Source: Shinella zoogloeoides
GTDB lineage: Bacteria > Pseudomonadota > Alphaproteobacteria > Rhizobiales > Rhizobiaceae
Length of the DNA stretch: 64,000 nt
Direction: 5' to 3'
NCBI RefSeq assembly: GCF_003574625.1
Contig: NZ_QNUJ01000004.1
Coordinates: 186,001-250,000 of the forward strand
The notes below the pieces were generated by a model. It saw only the letters and a list, made by a program, of their open reading frames with translations. It did not search any database and was not told where the DNA came from. Positions 26,111-35,369 of the stretch are shown piece by piece (within the stretch, counting starts at the first letter, position 1; each line of letters opens with the position of its first letter). The translations under genes and the position numbers were made by a program.

Positions 26111-27139
26111 ATGCGCGCCCTCCAGCTTCTCGACGACCGCAAGCTTGAAATCACCGATATCCCGGAACCGGAAGCTCCCGGCCCGGGCGAGGTGACGCTG
26201 CGCGTCAAGGCCGTCGCCCTCAACCATATCGATGTATGGGGCTGGCGCGGCATGGCCTTTGCCAAGCGCAAGATGCCGCTGGTCATCGGTGCGGAAGCGG
26301 CCGGCGTCGTCGAGGCCCTGGGCCCCGGCGTTTCCAACGTTCTGCCCGGCCAGCTGGTCTCGATCTACGGCGCGCGCACCTGCGGCCTCTGCAAGCCCTG
26401 CCGCGAGAAGCGTGACAACCTGTGCGAACATGTCGGTGGTGTCTACGGCTTCCATCTCGACGGCTTCGCGCAGGAGAAGGTGAACCTTCCCGCCCGCCTG
26501 CTGGTTCCGGCACCGCCCGGCATCGATGCCGTTGCCGCAGCGCTCGCGCCCGTCACCTTCGGCACGGTAGAGCACATGCTCTTCGACAACGCCAAGCTCG
26601 AGCCCGGCGAGACGATCCTCGTCCATGCCGGCGGTTCGGGCATCGGCACGGCGGCGATCCAGCTTGCCAAGAAGATCGGCTGCACCGTCATCACCACGGT
26701 CGGCTCGAACGAAAAGATCGAGAAGGCCAAGGCGCTGGGTGCCGACCACGTCATCAATTACCGCGAAGACCGCTTCGAGGGCGTCGTGCGCAAGCTGACG
26801 AAGAAGAAGGGCGTCGACGTCGTCTTCGAGCATGTCGGCAAGGACACCTGGGCCGGCTCCATGCTCTGCCTCAAGCGCGGCGGTCGCCTCGTCACCTGCG
26901 GCTCCACCTCGGGCGTCTCCACCGACATGAACCTGATGATGCTCTTCCAGCAGCAGCTCAAGCTCCTCGGCTCCTTCGGCTGCCGCATGGAGAACATGGC
27001 GGATGCCATGCAGAAGATGGCGCGCGGCATCGTGCATCCGGTCATCGACACGGAAGTCACCTTCGACGGCATCGAGACGGCGCTGGAGCGCATGGAATCG
27101 CGCCAGATCTTTGGCAAGATCGTCCTGAAGCTGGACTGA
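26111..27139 (+). CDS. adh2XL: Zinc-type alcohol dehydrogenase/enoyl reductase-like protein of the lpxXL cluster
   Basis: A medium-chain dehydrogenase/reductase, 342 residues. The structural-zinc cysteines are visible in ARTCGLCKPCREKRDNLC; the catalytic-zinc position is occupied by GAEAAGVV. The NADPH-binding VHAGGSGIGTAAIQLAKKIG lies at about residues 173-192. In the AcpXL cluster it probably supplies a reductive step (enoyl or keto reduction) for C28 acyl synthesis; the exact reaction is not established. AGGA precedes the ATG, and the gene is 13 bases after fabF1XL. Confidence 0.88.
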   Translation: MRALQLLDDRKLEITDIPEPEAPGPGEVTLRVKAVALNHIDVWGWRGMAFAKRKMPLVIGAEAAGVVEALGPGVSNVLPGQLVSIYGARTCGLCKPCREKRDNLCEHVGGVYGFHLDGFAQEKVNLPARLLVPAPPGIDAVAAALAPVTFGTVEHMLFDNAKLEPGETILVHAGGSGIGTAAIQLAKKIGCTVITTVGSNEKIEKAKALGADHVINYREDRFEGVVRKLTKKKGVDVVFEHVGKDTWAGSMLCLKRGGRLVTCGSTSGVSTDMNLMMLFQQQLKLLGSFGCRMENMADAMQKMARGIVHPVIDTEVTFDGIETALERMESRQIFGKIVLKLD

Positions 27140-27150
27140 CGCCGTTGCGG

Positions 27151-28080
27151 ATGCTGATCACCCGCCTCGTCCTGGCGCTGCGCAATTCGAAGGACTGGTT
27201 CGTTGCGCAGCTCGCCTTCGGCCTGCTCAATATCCTGAAGCTCCTGCCGGCGGACGGCGCGATCAATTTCGCCGACCGCGTCGCGCGTCGGATCGGGCCC
27301 AAGACAAGCCGTCACACGCTGACGCTGACGAACCTGCGCAATGCCTATCCGGAAAAATCCGAGGCGGAGATCGAGGCGATCGCGCTCGATGCTTGGGGCA
27401 ATATGGGCCGGCTTGCCGCCGAGTATGTCTTCCTCGACCGCCTGTTCGACTTCGACCCGGAGAAGGCGGAGCCCGGCCGGATCGAAGTCTCCGGTATCCC
27501 GCTCTTCATGGATCTGCGCGACAATCCGCGCCCCTTCATCGTCTTCACCGCCCATACCGGAAATTTCGAGCTTCTGCCGGTTGCCGGCGCGGCCTTCGGG
27601 CTGGACGTGACTGTGCTCTTCCGCCCACCGAACAACCCTTATGTCGCGGAGAAGGTGTTCGAGTTCCGCAAGGCCCGGATGGGCCAGCTCGTGCCCTCCC
27701 ATGCCGGTTCTTCCTTCACGCTTGCCCGCAAGCTCGAGGCGGGACAGCCGGTTGGCGTGCTTGTCGACCAGAAGTTCGGCAAGGGGCTTTATACGAAGTT
27801 CTTCGGTCAGGACGTGCGGACCAATCCGCTGCTGGCCAAGCTCGTCCGCCAGTTCGACTGCGAGGTCTATCCGGCGCGCTGCATCCGCCTTCCGGGCAAC
27901 CGCTACCGGCTGGAACTGGAACCGGCGATGGCGGTCCCCCGCAAGGCGAACGGTGCGGTCGATGTCGATGCGACGGCCCAGATGCTCAACGACAAGGTGG
28001 AGCAATGGGTGCGCGAATATCCCGGCCAGTGGCTGTGGTATCACGACCGCTGGAACATCAAGCGCAGTCTTAATACTTGA
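27151..28080 (+). CDS. lpxXL: Lipid A very-long-chain acyltransferase LpxXL
   Basis: A membrane-associated acyltransferase of the LpxL/HtrB family that moves 27-hydroxyoctacosanoate from AcpXL to lipid A. 309 residues. The catalytic HX4E motif is HTGNFE (His135, Glu140), followed by LVDQKFGKG. An N-terminal hydrophobic segment at about 16-33 anchors it. The ATG at 27151 is chosen; an in-frame TTG six bases earlier is possible. It is the last gene of the cluster; the DNA after it becomes AT-richer and holds a separate promoter. Confidence 0.94.
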   Translation: MLITRLVLALRNSKDWFVAQLAFGLLNILKLLPADGAINFADRVARRIGPKTSRHTLTLTNLRNAYPEKSEAEIEAIALDAWGNMGRLAAEYVFLDRLFDFDPEKAEPGRIEVSGIPLFMDLRDNPRPFIVFTAHTGNFELLPVAGAAFGLDVTVLFRPPNNPYVAEKVFEFRKARMGQLVPSHAGSSFTLARKLEAGQPVGVLVDQKFGKGLYTKFFGQDVRTNPLLAKLVRQFDCEVYPARCIRLPGNRYRLELEPAMAVPRKANGAVDVDATAQMLNDKVEQWVREYPGQWLWYHDRWNIKRSLNT

Positions 28081-28161
28081 TGGCTTCCAATTCCTTTCTT
28101 CATTTCCCCGGCTGAGCATATCCGGCCACGCCATTTACGTGTTTTCTGTCCCATTATGGGT

Positions 28162-28189
28162 TTGACATATCTCCCTCCGCTTATATGAT
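28162..28189 (+). promoter_or_regulatory. Sigma-70-type promoter for the PAS-domain gene
   Basis: TTGACA at 28162-28167 is separated by 16 bases from TATGAT at 28184-28189, close to the vegetative consensus. The predicted transcript start near 28197 leaves a leader of about 110 nt before the PAS gene at 28306. Confidence 0.65.
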
Positions 28190-28305
28190 TTTATCGAGCC
28201 GCCCGCTTTGGCAGTGGTTTGACGGAGGGTAGAGTCAAAAAAGAGCTTTCGATTCGGACACGATAAGTAAAATGATGATGCAATTGCTGTAGTTCTCAGC
28301 AATTC

Positions 28306-29028
28306 ATGGAGCATGATTTGAAAGCTCTTGTAGGGTTGTTCTGGTTTAAGTATTCGCAACTTCAGCATGCGGTGAGGGCGGGAGACGAAAAGCTCATCGC
28401 CATGCTGGACAGGGAAATCGAAACGGCCTTGCTGGCCGTCCTGCAGAAGGAGGCGAGCGACGCCTCCGAATTCCGCTCCCAATTCCAGTTCTTCGTGGAT
28501 CTTCTGCGAGAGGAGGCGGAAGACAAGGCCTGCGTGCTCCGGCAGGCACGCCATTTCAAGCTGCTGCTTGACCGCTATTTCGGCACCGAAGAGGGCGCCG
28601 CGTTCCTCGGCTTCAGGCCGTCTCCCGGAGTTCGCCCCGTTGCCGCGCCGCGTGTCATGGAGGATGGGCTGCTCAACGAGGCGATCCTCGACAGCCTGCC
28701 GGACCGCGTGGCGGTCGTCACCACCGACTATCGCTACATCTATTCCAACCCGTTGAATGCGGAGCGCTTCGGCGGCAAGCCCATCGATCTCGTCGGGCGG
28801 CACATCGCCGAATTCATCGGCCGCCCGCGTTTCGAAAACCTGCTGAAGCGGCATCTGGATCGCTGTTTTACGGGCGAGGCGGTGGAATACGACTATATGT
28901 CCACCCGCCCGGGCAAGGGCATGACCCGTTGCCGGATGACGCCCTGCATGTCGGTGGCCGGGCATGTGCTGGGCGCCATCGTCGTGCTCCAGGACATGCT
29001 GGAGTTCCGCGATCCGATGGCGGCCTGA
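28306..29028 (+). CDS. PAS-domain protein of unknown function
   Basis: 240 residues, cytoplasmic. Residues 1-110 form a helical domain (MEHDLKALVGLFWFKYSQLQ, RQARHFKLLLDRYFG) without a motif I know. Residues about 123-232 are a PAS domain (NEAILDSLPDRVAVVTTDYR, PIDLVGRHIAEFIG). There is no kinase, GGDEF or DNA-binding output domain, so it would act through a partner. The ribosome binding site is weak, and a good sigma-70 promoter lies 117 bases upstream of the ATG. It converges with the hemerythrin-like gene and neighbours ccoN, so oxygen or redox signalling is plausible but unproven. Confidence 0.8.
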   Translation: MEHDLKALVGLFWFKYSQLQHAVRAGDEKLIAMLDREIETALLAVLQKEASDASEFRSQFQFFVDLLREEAEDKACVLRQARHFKLLLDRYFGTEEGAAFLGFRPSPGVRPVAAPRVMEDGLLNEAILDSLPDRVAVVTTDYRYIYSNPLNAERFGGKPIDLVGRHIAEFIGRPRFENLLKRHLDRCFTGEAVEYDYMSTRPGKGMTRCRMTPCMSVAGHVLGAIVVLQDMLEFRDPMAA

Positions 29029-29031
29029 AAC

Positions 29032-29514
29032 CTAGGGCGCGAGGCCTGCTTCGGGCAGCATGAACCGCTGTTCGAAGGCGATGTGGCGCCGGATGGATTC
29101 GAAGAAGCCGCGAAGCATGTAGCCTGCGGCTTCCGCGTTCACGCTGCCGTCGCCGCTGCCGAGGCGCGTCAGCGTGTCGGTCAGCTCTTCCGCGAAGCAC
29201 TCGTCCTCGACATGCTCGAATTTCAGCCGGGCGATCGTCCCGGCCATTTCCTCGCCGCCCGATGCCTGCGTTTCCAGCATGGGGAACAGGGCTTCCTCTT
29301 CATAGCGATGGATGCCGTTGATCAGCGGGATCAGGGACTTGGCCGCGTAGATGCATTTCTGCCGGTTGATGTTGGCCGGCAGGCTGTCGGCAATTTCTTC
29401 CAGTGCGCTACAGAGCGCCAGCTGGGCGTCATGGGCCTTTTTCAGCCAGTCCAGTGAAGCGGTGTCCGTCGGGCGATCCGAGAGCAACCGGGCGATGCCA
29501 GCGTAATCCGTCAT
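29032..29514 (-). CDS. Hemerythrin HHE cation-binding domain protein
   Basis: 160 residues, one four-helix HHE domain. Candidate di-iron ligands are seen in LKKAHDAQLALCSALEE, IHRYEEEALFP, KFEHVEDECFAEEL and SIRRHIAFEQRFMLP. The start at 29514 has GAGGAAG nine bases upstream. Proteins of this kind bind oxygen, NO or iron. It is transcribed away from ccoN, and the FNR box at 29608-29621 lies between the two starts, so it may be co-induced at low oxygen. A role in NO or oxygen handling is inferred from context. Confidence 0.85.
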   Translation of the reverse strand: MTDYAGIARLLSDRPTDTASLDWLKKAHDAQLALCSALEEIADSLPANINRQKCIYAAKSLIPLINGIHRYEEEALFPMLETQASGGEEMAGTIARLKFEHVEDECFAEELTDTLTRLGSGDGSVNAEAAGYMLRGFFESIRRHIAFEQRFMLPEAGLAP

Positions 29515-29607
29515 GTCGTGCTTCCTCGTTGAGGGGAGGGCCGCGGTGTTTTCGACGCGCGGCTGCGTCAACCTGTCCCTTGATGCCGCCACCTTCCGAT
29601 CCGCGCC

Positions 29608-29621
29608 TTGATCCAAGTCAA
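29608..29621 (+). promoter_or_regulatory. FNR/FixK box between the hemerythrin-like gene and ccoN
   Basis: TTGATCCAAGTCAA matches TTGAT-N4-ATCAA at nine of ten positions. It lies 103 bases before the ccoN ATG and 93 bases before the divergent hemerythrin-like start, so it may serve either or both. Confidence 0.85.
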
Positions 29622-29724
29622 GGATACGGGCTCGCGCATCTGCGATGGCTCCATGGAGCGCAATGGCCGATTCCGTGCGGGAACCGGGCGTTGCGGTACT
29701 TTGACCGGTTGGGGGATGCCAACG

Positions 29725-31347
29725 ATGAAATACATAACGGAAACAATCGTCCTGGCCGTCGGCGCCTTCCTTGCGCTGCTCGGTGTGGCCTTCGCTCAGG
29801 ACAAGCTCTTCGAGGCCCATATGTGGGTCCTCTTCTTCGTGCTGCTCGCCAGCACGCTCGTCATGGTGCGGCGCGTGTCCTTCGTGCCTGCCGGCCCCGC
29901 GCCATCCTCGCAGGATGACGGCGGCTATTTCGACGAGGTCATCAAGTACGGCGTCATCGCGACGGTGTTCTGGGGCGTCGTCGGCTTCCTCGTCGGCGTC
30001 TTCGTGGCGCTGCAGCTTGCCTTCCCCGACCTCAACATCGAGCCTTGGCTGAATTTCGGCCGCACGCGTCCGCTGCACACCTCGGCCGTGATCTTCGCCT
30101 TCGGCGGCAATGCGCTGATCGCGACGTCCTTCTACGTCGTGCAGCGCACCTCGCGGGCCCGCCTCTTCGGCAGAAATCTCGGCTGGTTCGTGTTCTGGGG
30201 CTACCAGCTCTTCATCGTCATGGCCGCCACCGGCTACCTGCTCGGCGTCACGCAGGGCCGCGAATATGCCGAGCCGGAATGGTATGTCGACCTCTGGCTG
30301 ACCATCGTCTGGGTCGCCTATCTGGTCGCCTTCCTCGGCACGATCATGACACGCAAGGAACCGCACATCTACGTGGCGAACTGGTTCTTCCTGTCGTTCA
30401 TCGTGACGATCGCCATGCTGCACATCGTCAACAACCTGGCGATCCCGGTTTCGTTCCTCGGCTCGAAGAGCTATTCGGCCTTCTCGGGCGTGCAGGATGC
30501 GCTGACGCAGTGGTGGTATGGCCATAATGCCGTCGGCTTCTTCCTGACGGCCGGCTTCCTCGGCATGATGTACTACTTCATCCCGAAGCAGGTGAACCGT
30601 CCGGTCTATTCCTACCGCCTGTCGATCATCCACTTCTGGGCCCTGATCTTCATGTATATCTGGGCCGGCCCGCACCACCTGCACTATACGGCGCTGCCGG
30701 ACTGGGCGCAGACGCTCGGCATGGTCTTCTCGGTCATGCTCTGGATGCCCTCGTGGGGTGGCATGATCAACGGCCTGATGACGCTCTCGGGCGCCTGGGA
30801 CAAGATCCGCACCGACCCGATCGTGCGCATGATGGTCATGGCCGTCGCCTTCTACGGCATGGCGACCTTCGAAGGCCCGATGATGTCGATCAAGTCGGTC
30901 AACTCGCTCAGCCACTATACGGACTGGACCATCGGCCACGTGCATTCGGGTGCGCTCGGCTGGAACGGCCTCATCACCTTCGGCGCGATCTATTTCCTCG
31001 TCCCGAAGCTGTGGAAGCGCGAGCGCCTCTACTCGATCCGCATGGTCAACTGGCACTTCTGGCTCGCAACCCTCGGCATCGTCGTCTACGCGGCCGTCAT
31101 GTGGGTCGCCGGCATCCAGCAGGGCCTGATGTGGCGCGAATACGACGAGCAGGGCTTCCTGGTCTACTCGTTCGCCGAAACCGTCGCCGCCATGTTCCCC
31201 TACTACGTGCTGCGCGCCGTCGGCGGCGGGTTGTTCCTCCTGGGGGCGATCATCATGGCCTACAACGTGACCATGACAATCCTCGGCTACCAGCGTGACG
31301 AGGCCCCGATCCCGGGCGCCGCGCCCGCCTTGCAGCCGGCCGAATAG
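29725..31347 (+). CDS. ccoN: cbb3-type cytochrome c oxidase subunit I
   Basis: The catalytic subunit (FixN) of the high-affinity terminal oxidase, 540 residues, about twelve or more membrane spans. Haem and copper ligands are in [45 protein letters not shown] and [13 protein letters not shown]. The ATG at 29725 is preceded by GGGGGA at eight bases; an in-frame ATG nine bases earlier is too close to that site. It heads ccoNOQP with an FNR box in its promoter. In free-living or symbiotic rhizobia this oxidase supports respiration at very low oxygen. Confidence 0.97.
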   Translation: MKYITETIVLAVGAFLALLGVAFAQDKLFEAHMWVLFFVLLASTLVMVRRVSFVPAGPAPSSQDDGGYFDEVIKYGVIATVFWGVVGFLVGVFVALQLAFPDLNIEPWLNFGRTRPLHTSAVIFAFGGNALIATSFYVVQRTSRARLFGRNLGWFVFWGYQLFIVMAATGYLLGVTQGREYAEPEWYVDLWLTIVWVAYLVAFLGTIMTRKEPHIYVANWFFLSFIVTIAMLHIVNNLAIPVSFLGSKSYSAFSGVQDALTQWWYGHNAVGFFLTAGFLGMMYYFIPKQVNRPVYSYRLSIIHFWALIFMYIWAGPHHLHYTALPDWAQTLGMVFSVMLWMPSWGGMINGLMTLSGAWDKIRTDPIVRMMVMAVAFYGMATFEGPMMSIKSVNSLSHYTDWTIGHVHSGALGWNGLITFGAIYFLVPKLWKRERLYSIRMVNWHFWLATLGIVVYAAVMWVAGIQQGLMWREYDEQGFLVYSFAETVAAMFPYYVLRAVGGGLFLLGAIIMAYNVTMTILGYQRDEAPIPGAAPALQPAE

Positions 31348-31358
31348 GAGGGGACAGA

Positions 31359-32090
31359 ATGTCCATTCTTGATAAACACGCCATCCTCGAACGCAACGCG
31401 ACGCTTCTCCTCGTCGGCTCGCTCCTCGTGGTCACCATCGGCGGCATCGTCGAGATCGCCCCGCTGTTCTACCTGGAAAACACCATCGAGAAGGTGGAGG
31501 GCATGCGGCCCTACTCGCCGCTGGAGCTCGCCGGCCGCGACATCTACGTCCGCGAAGGCTGCTACGTCTGTCACAGCCAGATGATCCGGCCGTTCCGCGA
31601 CGAGGTGGAGCGCTACGGGCATTACTCGCTGGCGGCGGAATCGATGTACGACCATCCGTTCCAGTGGGGTTCGAAGCGCACCGGCCCGGACCTTGCCCGC
31701 GTCGGCGACCGCTACTCGAACGAGTGGCACGTCCAGCACCTGATCGAGCCGCGCTCGGTCGTGCCGGAATCGGTGATGCCGAGCTATTCCTTCCTCAAGG
31801 AGACGAACCTCGAGGTGAAGAACGTCGCCATGCACCTGACGGCCAACCGCGACGTCGGCGTGCCCTACAGCGACGAGATGGTCGAGAACGCCGAGGCGGA
31901 CATGAAGGCGCAGGCCGATCCGAACGCCGACACGGCGGGCCTTCTCGCCCGCTACCCGAAGGCCAAGATCGGCGATTTCGACGGCGATCCGGCGCGGCTC
32001 ACCGAAATGGACGCGCTCGTCGCCTATCTCCAGATGCTTGGCACGCTGGTGGACTTCTCCACCTACGATGATGCCAGCGGCTACCGTTGA
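31359..32090 (+). CDS. ccoO: cbb3-type cytochrome c oxidase subunit II (monohaem)
   Basis: FixO, 243 residues. One N-terminal membrane anchor ([21 protein letters not shown]) is followed by a periplasmic c-type cytochrome domain with the haem site [11 protein letters not shown] at about residues 68-78 and a Met ligand in the VMPSYSFL region. It passes electrons from CcoP to CcoN. It starts 11 bases after the ccoN stop and shares its operon. Confidence 0.96.
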   Translation: MSILDKHAILERNATLLLVGSLLVVTIGGIVEIAPLFYLENTIEKVEGMRPYSPLELAGRDIYVREGCYVCHSQMIRPFRDEVERYGHYSLAAESMYDHPFQWGSKRTGPDLARVGDRYSNEWHVQHLIEPRSVVPESVMPSYSFLKETNLEVKNVAMHLTANRDVGVPYSDEMVENAEADMKAQADPNADTAGLLARYPKAKIGDFDGDPARLTEMDALVAYLQMLGTLVDFSTYDDASGYR

Positions 32091-32102
32091 GGAGGACGTC
32101 TC

Positions 32103-32255
32103 ATGGAAACCTATACCGCCATGCGCCACTTCGCCGACAGCTGGGGCCTGCTCGCCATGACGCTGTTCTTCGTGGCCGTCCTCGCCTTCACCCTTCGCCC
32201 CGGCGGCCGCAAGGCTGCCGAACGGGCCGCCGAAATCCCCCTCAAGGAGGACTGA
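32103..32255 (+). CDS. ccoQ: cbb3-type oxidase subunit IV
   Basis: FixQ, 50 residues, a single-span protein (LLAMTLFFVAVLAFTLRPG) with a charged cytoplasmic tail ending EIPLKED. It stabilises the interaction of CcoP with the CcoNO core. It lies between ccoO and ccoP with GAGGA before its ATG, and its own 3' end carries the AAGGAGG used by ccoP. Confidence 0.95.
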   Translation: METYTAMRHFADSWGLLAMTLFFVAVLAFTLRPGGRKAAERAAEIPLKED

Positions 32256-32257
32256 TC

Positions 32258-33121
32258 ATGGCCGAGAAGCATATCGACGAAATCTCGGGCGTCGAAACCA
32301 CCGGCCATGAATGGGACGGCATCAGGGAACTGAACAATCCGATGCCGCGCTGGTGGGTCTGGACGTTCTACCTGACGATCCTGTGGGCCATCGGCTATAC
32401 CATCGCCTTCCCGGCCTGGCCGATGATCTCGGATGCGACGCGGGGCATGCTCGGCTGGTCGAGCCGCGCCAACATCGCCGCCGAGCTTGCCAGCGCCAAG
32501 GAAGCGCAGGCCGTCAATGTCGACCGCATCGCCAAGTCGTCGCTGGAGGAGATCCTGGCCGATCCGCAGCTCTCGCAGTTCGCGATCTCGGGCGGCGCCT
32601 CGGCCTTCAAGGTCAACTGTGCCCAGTGCCACGGCTCGGGCGCGGCCGGCGGCGCGGGCTTCCCGAACCTCAACGATGACGACTGGATCTGGGGCGGCAC
32701 GGTGGAGGATATCTACCAGACCATCGCCCACGGCATCCGCCATCCCGGCGACGATGAGACCCGCGTCTCGGAAATGCCGGCCTTCGGCGAGATCCTCGAG
32801 CCGGCGCAGATCAAGGAAGTCGCCGCCTATGTCGTCAGCCTGACGGGAACGCCCTCGGATGCGAGCCTGGTCGAGCCCGGCAAGCAGGTCTTCGCCGACA
32901 ATTGCGCTTCCTGCCATGGCGAGGACGCCAAGGGCAACCGCGAGATGGGCGCCCCCGACCTTGCCGACGCCATCTGGCTGAAGGGCGAGGGCGAAGCCGC
33001 CATCGCCGCGCAGGTCCGCTCGCCCAAGCACGGCGTCATGCCCGCCTGGCTCCCCCGCCTTGGCGACCCGGCCGTCAAGCAACTCGCCATCTTCGTGCAT
33101 TCGCTCGGTGGCGGCGAGTAG
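32258..33121 (+). CDS. ccoP: cbb3-type cytochrome c oxidase subunit III (dihaem)
   Basis: FixP, 287 residues. The N-terminal conserved segment TTGHEWDGIRELNNPMPRWW leads into a membrane anchor at about 32-55. Two c-type haem sites follow, CAQCH near residue 126 and CASCH near 216, with later Met ligands (EMPAFG, VMPAWL). It takes electrons from soluble cytochrome c. It is the last gene of ccoNOQP; a strong terminator begins 21 bases after the stop. Confidence 0.96.
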   Translation: MAEKHIDEISGVETTGHEWDGIRELNNPMPRWWVWTFYLTILWAIGYTIAFPAWPMISDATRGMLGWSSRANIAAELASAKEAQAVNVDRIAKSSLEEILADPQLSQFAISGGASAFKVNCAQCHGSGAAGGAGFPNLNDDDWIWGGTVEDIYQTIAHGIRHPGDDETRVSEMPAFGEILEPAQIKEVAAYVVSLTGTPSDASLVEPGKQVFADNCASCHGEDAKGNREMGAPDLADAIWLKGEGEAAIAAQVRSPKHGVMPAWLPRLGDPAVKQLAIFVHSLGGGE

Positions 33122-33141
33122 GCGCCAGAGCACGCATGAGG

Positions 33142-33173
33142 AAAGGCCGCGGGAGACCGCGGCCTTTCTGTTT
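33142..33173 (+). terminator. Terminator after ccoP
   Basis: AAAGGCCGCGG at 33142-33152 pairs perfectly with CCGCGGCCTTT at 33157-33167 around a four-base loop, followed by CTGTTTA. It ends the ccoNOQP transcript. Confidence 0.85.
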
Positions 33174-33434
33174 ATGGGGCGAGGGGTTGTTCCGGATCGG
33201 CGGAGCAGGTGCCGGATGGCGTTGATCATCGGGTCGAGCCCGAGGATGAAGACGGCAGGAAGGTTTCGACGCTGAAGGCGATGGTTTCCTCCGCCGCGCC
33301 GCCTGATGGGCGCGCACCTTTGCTCCCCTCCGTCACCCTCGGCCTAGAGCCGAGGGTCCACACTTACACCCGTAACAGGTCGGCTGCCGCTATGCGGCAA
33401 GGCCAACGATGTCGCTGCCCCGCAGGGCTACCGT
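33174..33434. other. Gene-free stretch with a short palindrome, between ccoP and a GGDEF gene
   Basis: No supportable gene. A 9-bp perfect palindrome, ACCCTCGGC at 33335-33343 with GCCGAGGGT at 33349-33357, resembles a short repeat common in rhizobial intergenic DNA and may terminate the minus-strand GGDEF transcript. The rest shows nothing I can name. Confidence 0.4.
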
Positions 33435-34172
33435 TCAGGCCACGACCGTGTTCCGGCCCGCCGATTTCGCGCGATAGAGGTTCCGGTCCGCTGCAGCGAG
33501 CGCTTCGGCCGGGTCGAAGTGAGGCGCGCAGTGGAAGGCGCCGATGCTGATGCCGAGGGCGATGCGGACGCCGGAGGGCGTGCGCAGGTCGATCGCCGCG
33601 ACCGCCTTGCGGATTGCCTGCGAGTGGTCGAGCATGCGCTCGGGCGCGGCTTCGTGCAGGAAGACGGCGAATTCCTCGCCGCCGAGACGTCCGACCAGAT
33701 CGCCGTTGCCGGAAAGGCCCGAGAGCACCGTGCCGACACGGGCGAGCGCTTCGTCGCCGGCCGCATGGCCGAATCGGTCGTTGACCGACTTGAAATGATC
33801 GATGTCGAGGAAGAGCAGGCCGCCATGCGCGCCGGCCCGGTTGCGCTCGTCCAGCCCGGCCATGAAGGCCGCGCGGTTGAGGACGCCGGTGAGGGCATCG
33901 CGCCGGGCCTGGTCCTGCAGGCGGTCATAGGCCGCCGCCAGCGCGTCGCGCGCCTGGGCGAGCGCGGTGTTGGCGGTGCGCAGCCTTTCCGCCTGCCAGA
34001 AGTGCAGCATGGAGGCCGGTATGGAGATGGCGATGGGGCAGGCGATGGTCATGACGAGGCCCGCGCCGGCGACCTTGCCGCCCAGCATCGGCACGAAGGC
34101 GAAGCTGATCATGAGCGAGGCCAGCACGGAGAGCGCCGCCACCGCCAATGTCTTGCCGAGGATCCTGTACAT
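33435..34172 (-). CDS. Membrane-anchored diguanylate cyclase (GGDEF)
   Basis: 245 residues. Two hydrophobic segments at about 8-28 and 35-57 form a short hairpin anchor, then a linker helix (LRTANTALAQARDAL), then a GGDEF domain from about residue 87 (ARRDALTGVLNRAAF). The active-site motif is intact as GGEEF (residues 164-168), with the metal site FLDIDHFKSVND, so c-di-GMP synthesis is expected. I do not see the RxxD inhibitory site just before GGEEF. It has no periplasmic sensor domain. It converges with ccoP and is preceded by a mosaic repeat. Confidence 0.88.
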   Translation of the reverse strand: MYRILGKTLAVAALSVLASLMISFAFVPMLGGKVAGAGLVMTIACPIAISIPASMLHFWQAERLRTANTALAQARDALAAAYDRLQDQARRDALTGVLNRAAFMAGLDERNRAGAHGGLLFLDIDHFKSVNDRFGHAAGDEALARVGTVLSGLSGNGDLVGRLGGEEFAVFLHEAAPERMLDHSQAIRKAVAAIDLRTPSGVRIALGISIGAFHCAPHFDPAEALAAADRNLYRAKSAGRNTVVA

Positions 34173-34206
34173 CGAACGAGCCCGTCCGTTTCAACCGCGG
34201 CACTCG

Positions 34207-34311
34207 CTAGAGCATTTCCGCTTTTCGCCGAATCGCGAAAACGCTCCAACTCTTTCTTTGCCGCATTTCCGAACGCAAAACCGCTTCGCGCTTTTGCTGG
34301 AAATGCTCTAG
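34207..34311. repeat. AGAGCATTTCC palindromic repeat, copy 1
   Basis: A 105-base element with inverted ends CTAGAGCATTTCC and GGAAATGCTCTAG. A nearly identical copy in the opposite orientation is at 54087-54193, and a degenerate partial copy is near 52967-53002. It lies between the starts and ends of minus-strand genes and is not coding. Confidence 0.85.
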
Positions 34312-34386
34312 GAGCCGATGATTGAAAAAGCCTGAATTCATTCGATAAAAGTCACCTCGCGATCATAATGACGTTACGGCAGGTTT

Positions 34387-34743
34387 TTATCGGTCCGACC
34401 AGACCGCCAGTTCGTAGCCGTCGGGGTCGGCGAAGTGGAAACGCCGGCCGCCGGGAAAGGCGAAGATCGGCCGGACGATCTTTCCGCCGGCCGTCTCGAT
34501 GCGCGCGAGGGCGTCCTCCAGATCGTCGGCGAAGAGGATGACGAGCGGTCCGCCGCCAGCCGCTACGGGCGCCGTCGTCGTGAAGCCGCCGGTGAGGCGG
34601 CCGTCCTGGAATTCGCAATAGTCCGGACCGTAATCGGTGAAGGTCCAGCCGAAGGCGCCGCCGTAGAAGGCCTTGCTCCTCGCGATGTCCGAAACGTTGA
34701 ATTCGATATAGTCGATCCTGTGATCGGCGTCCCTGCTGCTCAT
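34387..34743 (-). CDS. VOC-family (glyoxalase/bleomycin resistance-like) protein
   Basis: 118 residues forming one vicinal-oxygen-chelate domain: HRIDYIEFNVSDIARSKAFY at the start, EFQDGRLTGGF in the middle and the terminal FHFADPDGYELAVWSD, all family hallmarks. The start overlaps the stop of the upstream SRPBCC gene in ATGA, so the two are co-translated. Substrate unknown. Confidence 0.87.
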   Translation of the reverse strand: MSSRDADHRIDYIEFNVSDIARSKAFYGGAFGWTFTDYGPDYCEFQDGRLTGGFTTTAPVAAGGGPLVILFADDLEDALARIETAGGKIVRPIFAFPGGRRFHFADPDGYELAVWSDR

Positions 34744-35156
34744 CGCGGCCTCTCCTCGTTTTCTATCAATCGCGCCAGCGCGTCGAGATCGCGGGCGACA
34801 TGCGCCGCGTCCGCCGCGAAGGCCGCATCGTCCATATCCGCCTGCCGCAGCAGGGTGAACATCACCTCCGCGCCATCGCCATTCGGCACGACGCGCAGGG
34901 CATTTTCGACCCGCAGCCCATCCGGCAGCGTCACCGTATGGTCGATGACGCCGAACTCGTTCGGCGGGGCGAAGCGCACGCGCACATTGCCGACGGGGCC
35001 GCCGTCGGCGATCCAGTCGTCGCCGTCGCGCGTCAACCCCGCGGCGAGACCGGACGCCCAGAGCGGCATGGTCTCCGGCCTCGACGCGAAATCGTAGACC
35101 GCGCGCCAGTTACGTCGAATCGTCCGGTGGACGATGCGGGCGGGAAGGGTGGTCAT
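34740..35156 (-). CDS. SRPBCC-fold protein (polyketide cyclase/START-like)
   Basis: 138 residues with the helix-grip pattern: IVHRTIRRNWRAVYDFASRPETMPLWASGLAAG at the N-terminus, a beta-rich middle (VRVRFAPPNEFGVIDHTVTL) and a long C-terminal helix (AAHVARDLDALARLI). The start at 35156 is preceded by GAGGAGA. It forms a two-gene unit with the VOC protein; such pairs are common and often uncharacterised. Ligand unknown. Confidence 0.82.
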   Translation of the reverse strand: MTTLPARIVHRTIRRNWRAVYDFASRPETMPLWASGLAAGLTRDGDDWIADGGPVGNVRVRFAPPNEFGVIDHTVTLPDGLRVENALRVVPNGDGAEVMFTLLRQADMDDAAFAADAAHVARDLDALARLIENEERPR

Positions 35157-35297
35157 GGCTGTCTCCTCTCTCCCGATCATAGGCGGGTAACGGAAAAATG
35201 TCGAACAAAAAGTGAACGTATTGCCGTGCAGCGGTGTGCCGCGCATGCCGTACAATGCCTTCTGCGGCAACCCGCCACGCCATGCGATGCGCGAAAC

Positions 35298-35311
35298 TTG
35301 ACGTAGATCAA
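35298..35311 (+). promoter_or_regulatory. FNR/FixK box upstream of ccoG
   Basis: TTGACGTAGATCAA matches TTGAT-N4-ATCAA at nine of ten positions and ends 58 bases before the ccoG ATG, fitting activation of ccoGHIS by FnrN or a FixK. Confidence 0.87.
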
Positions 35312-35369
35312 CGATAGCGGCCCCTGTTGGCGTCATTGTGCCGGCACAACGACAGGTGCGGCCCCTCCC

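Noticed and set aside
29032-31056. A 674-codon minus-strand frame that ends in the hemerythrin-like protein
   Set aside because: Only its last 160 codons are real; the upstream part is antisense to ccoN, and an internal ATG with a good ribosome binding site at 29514 explains the gene.
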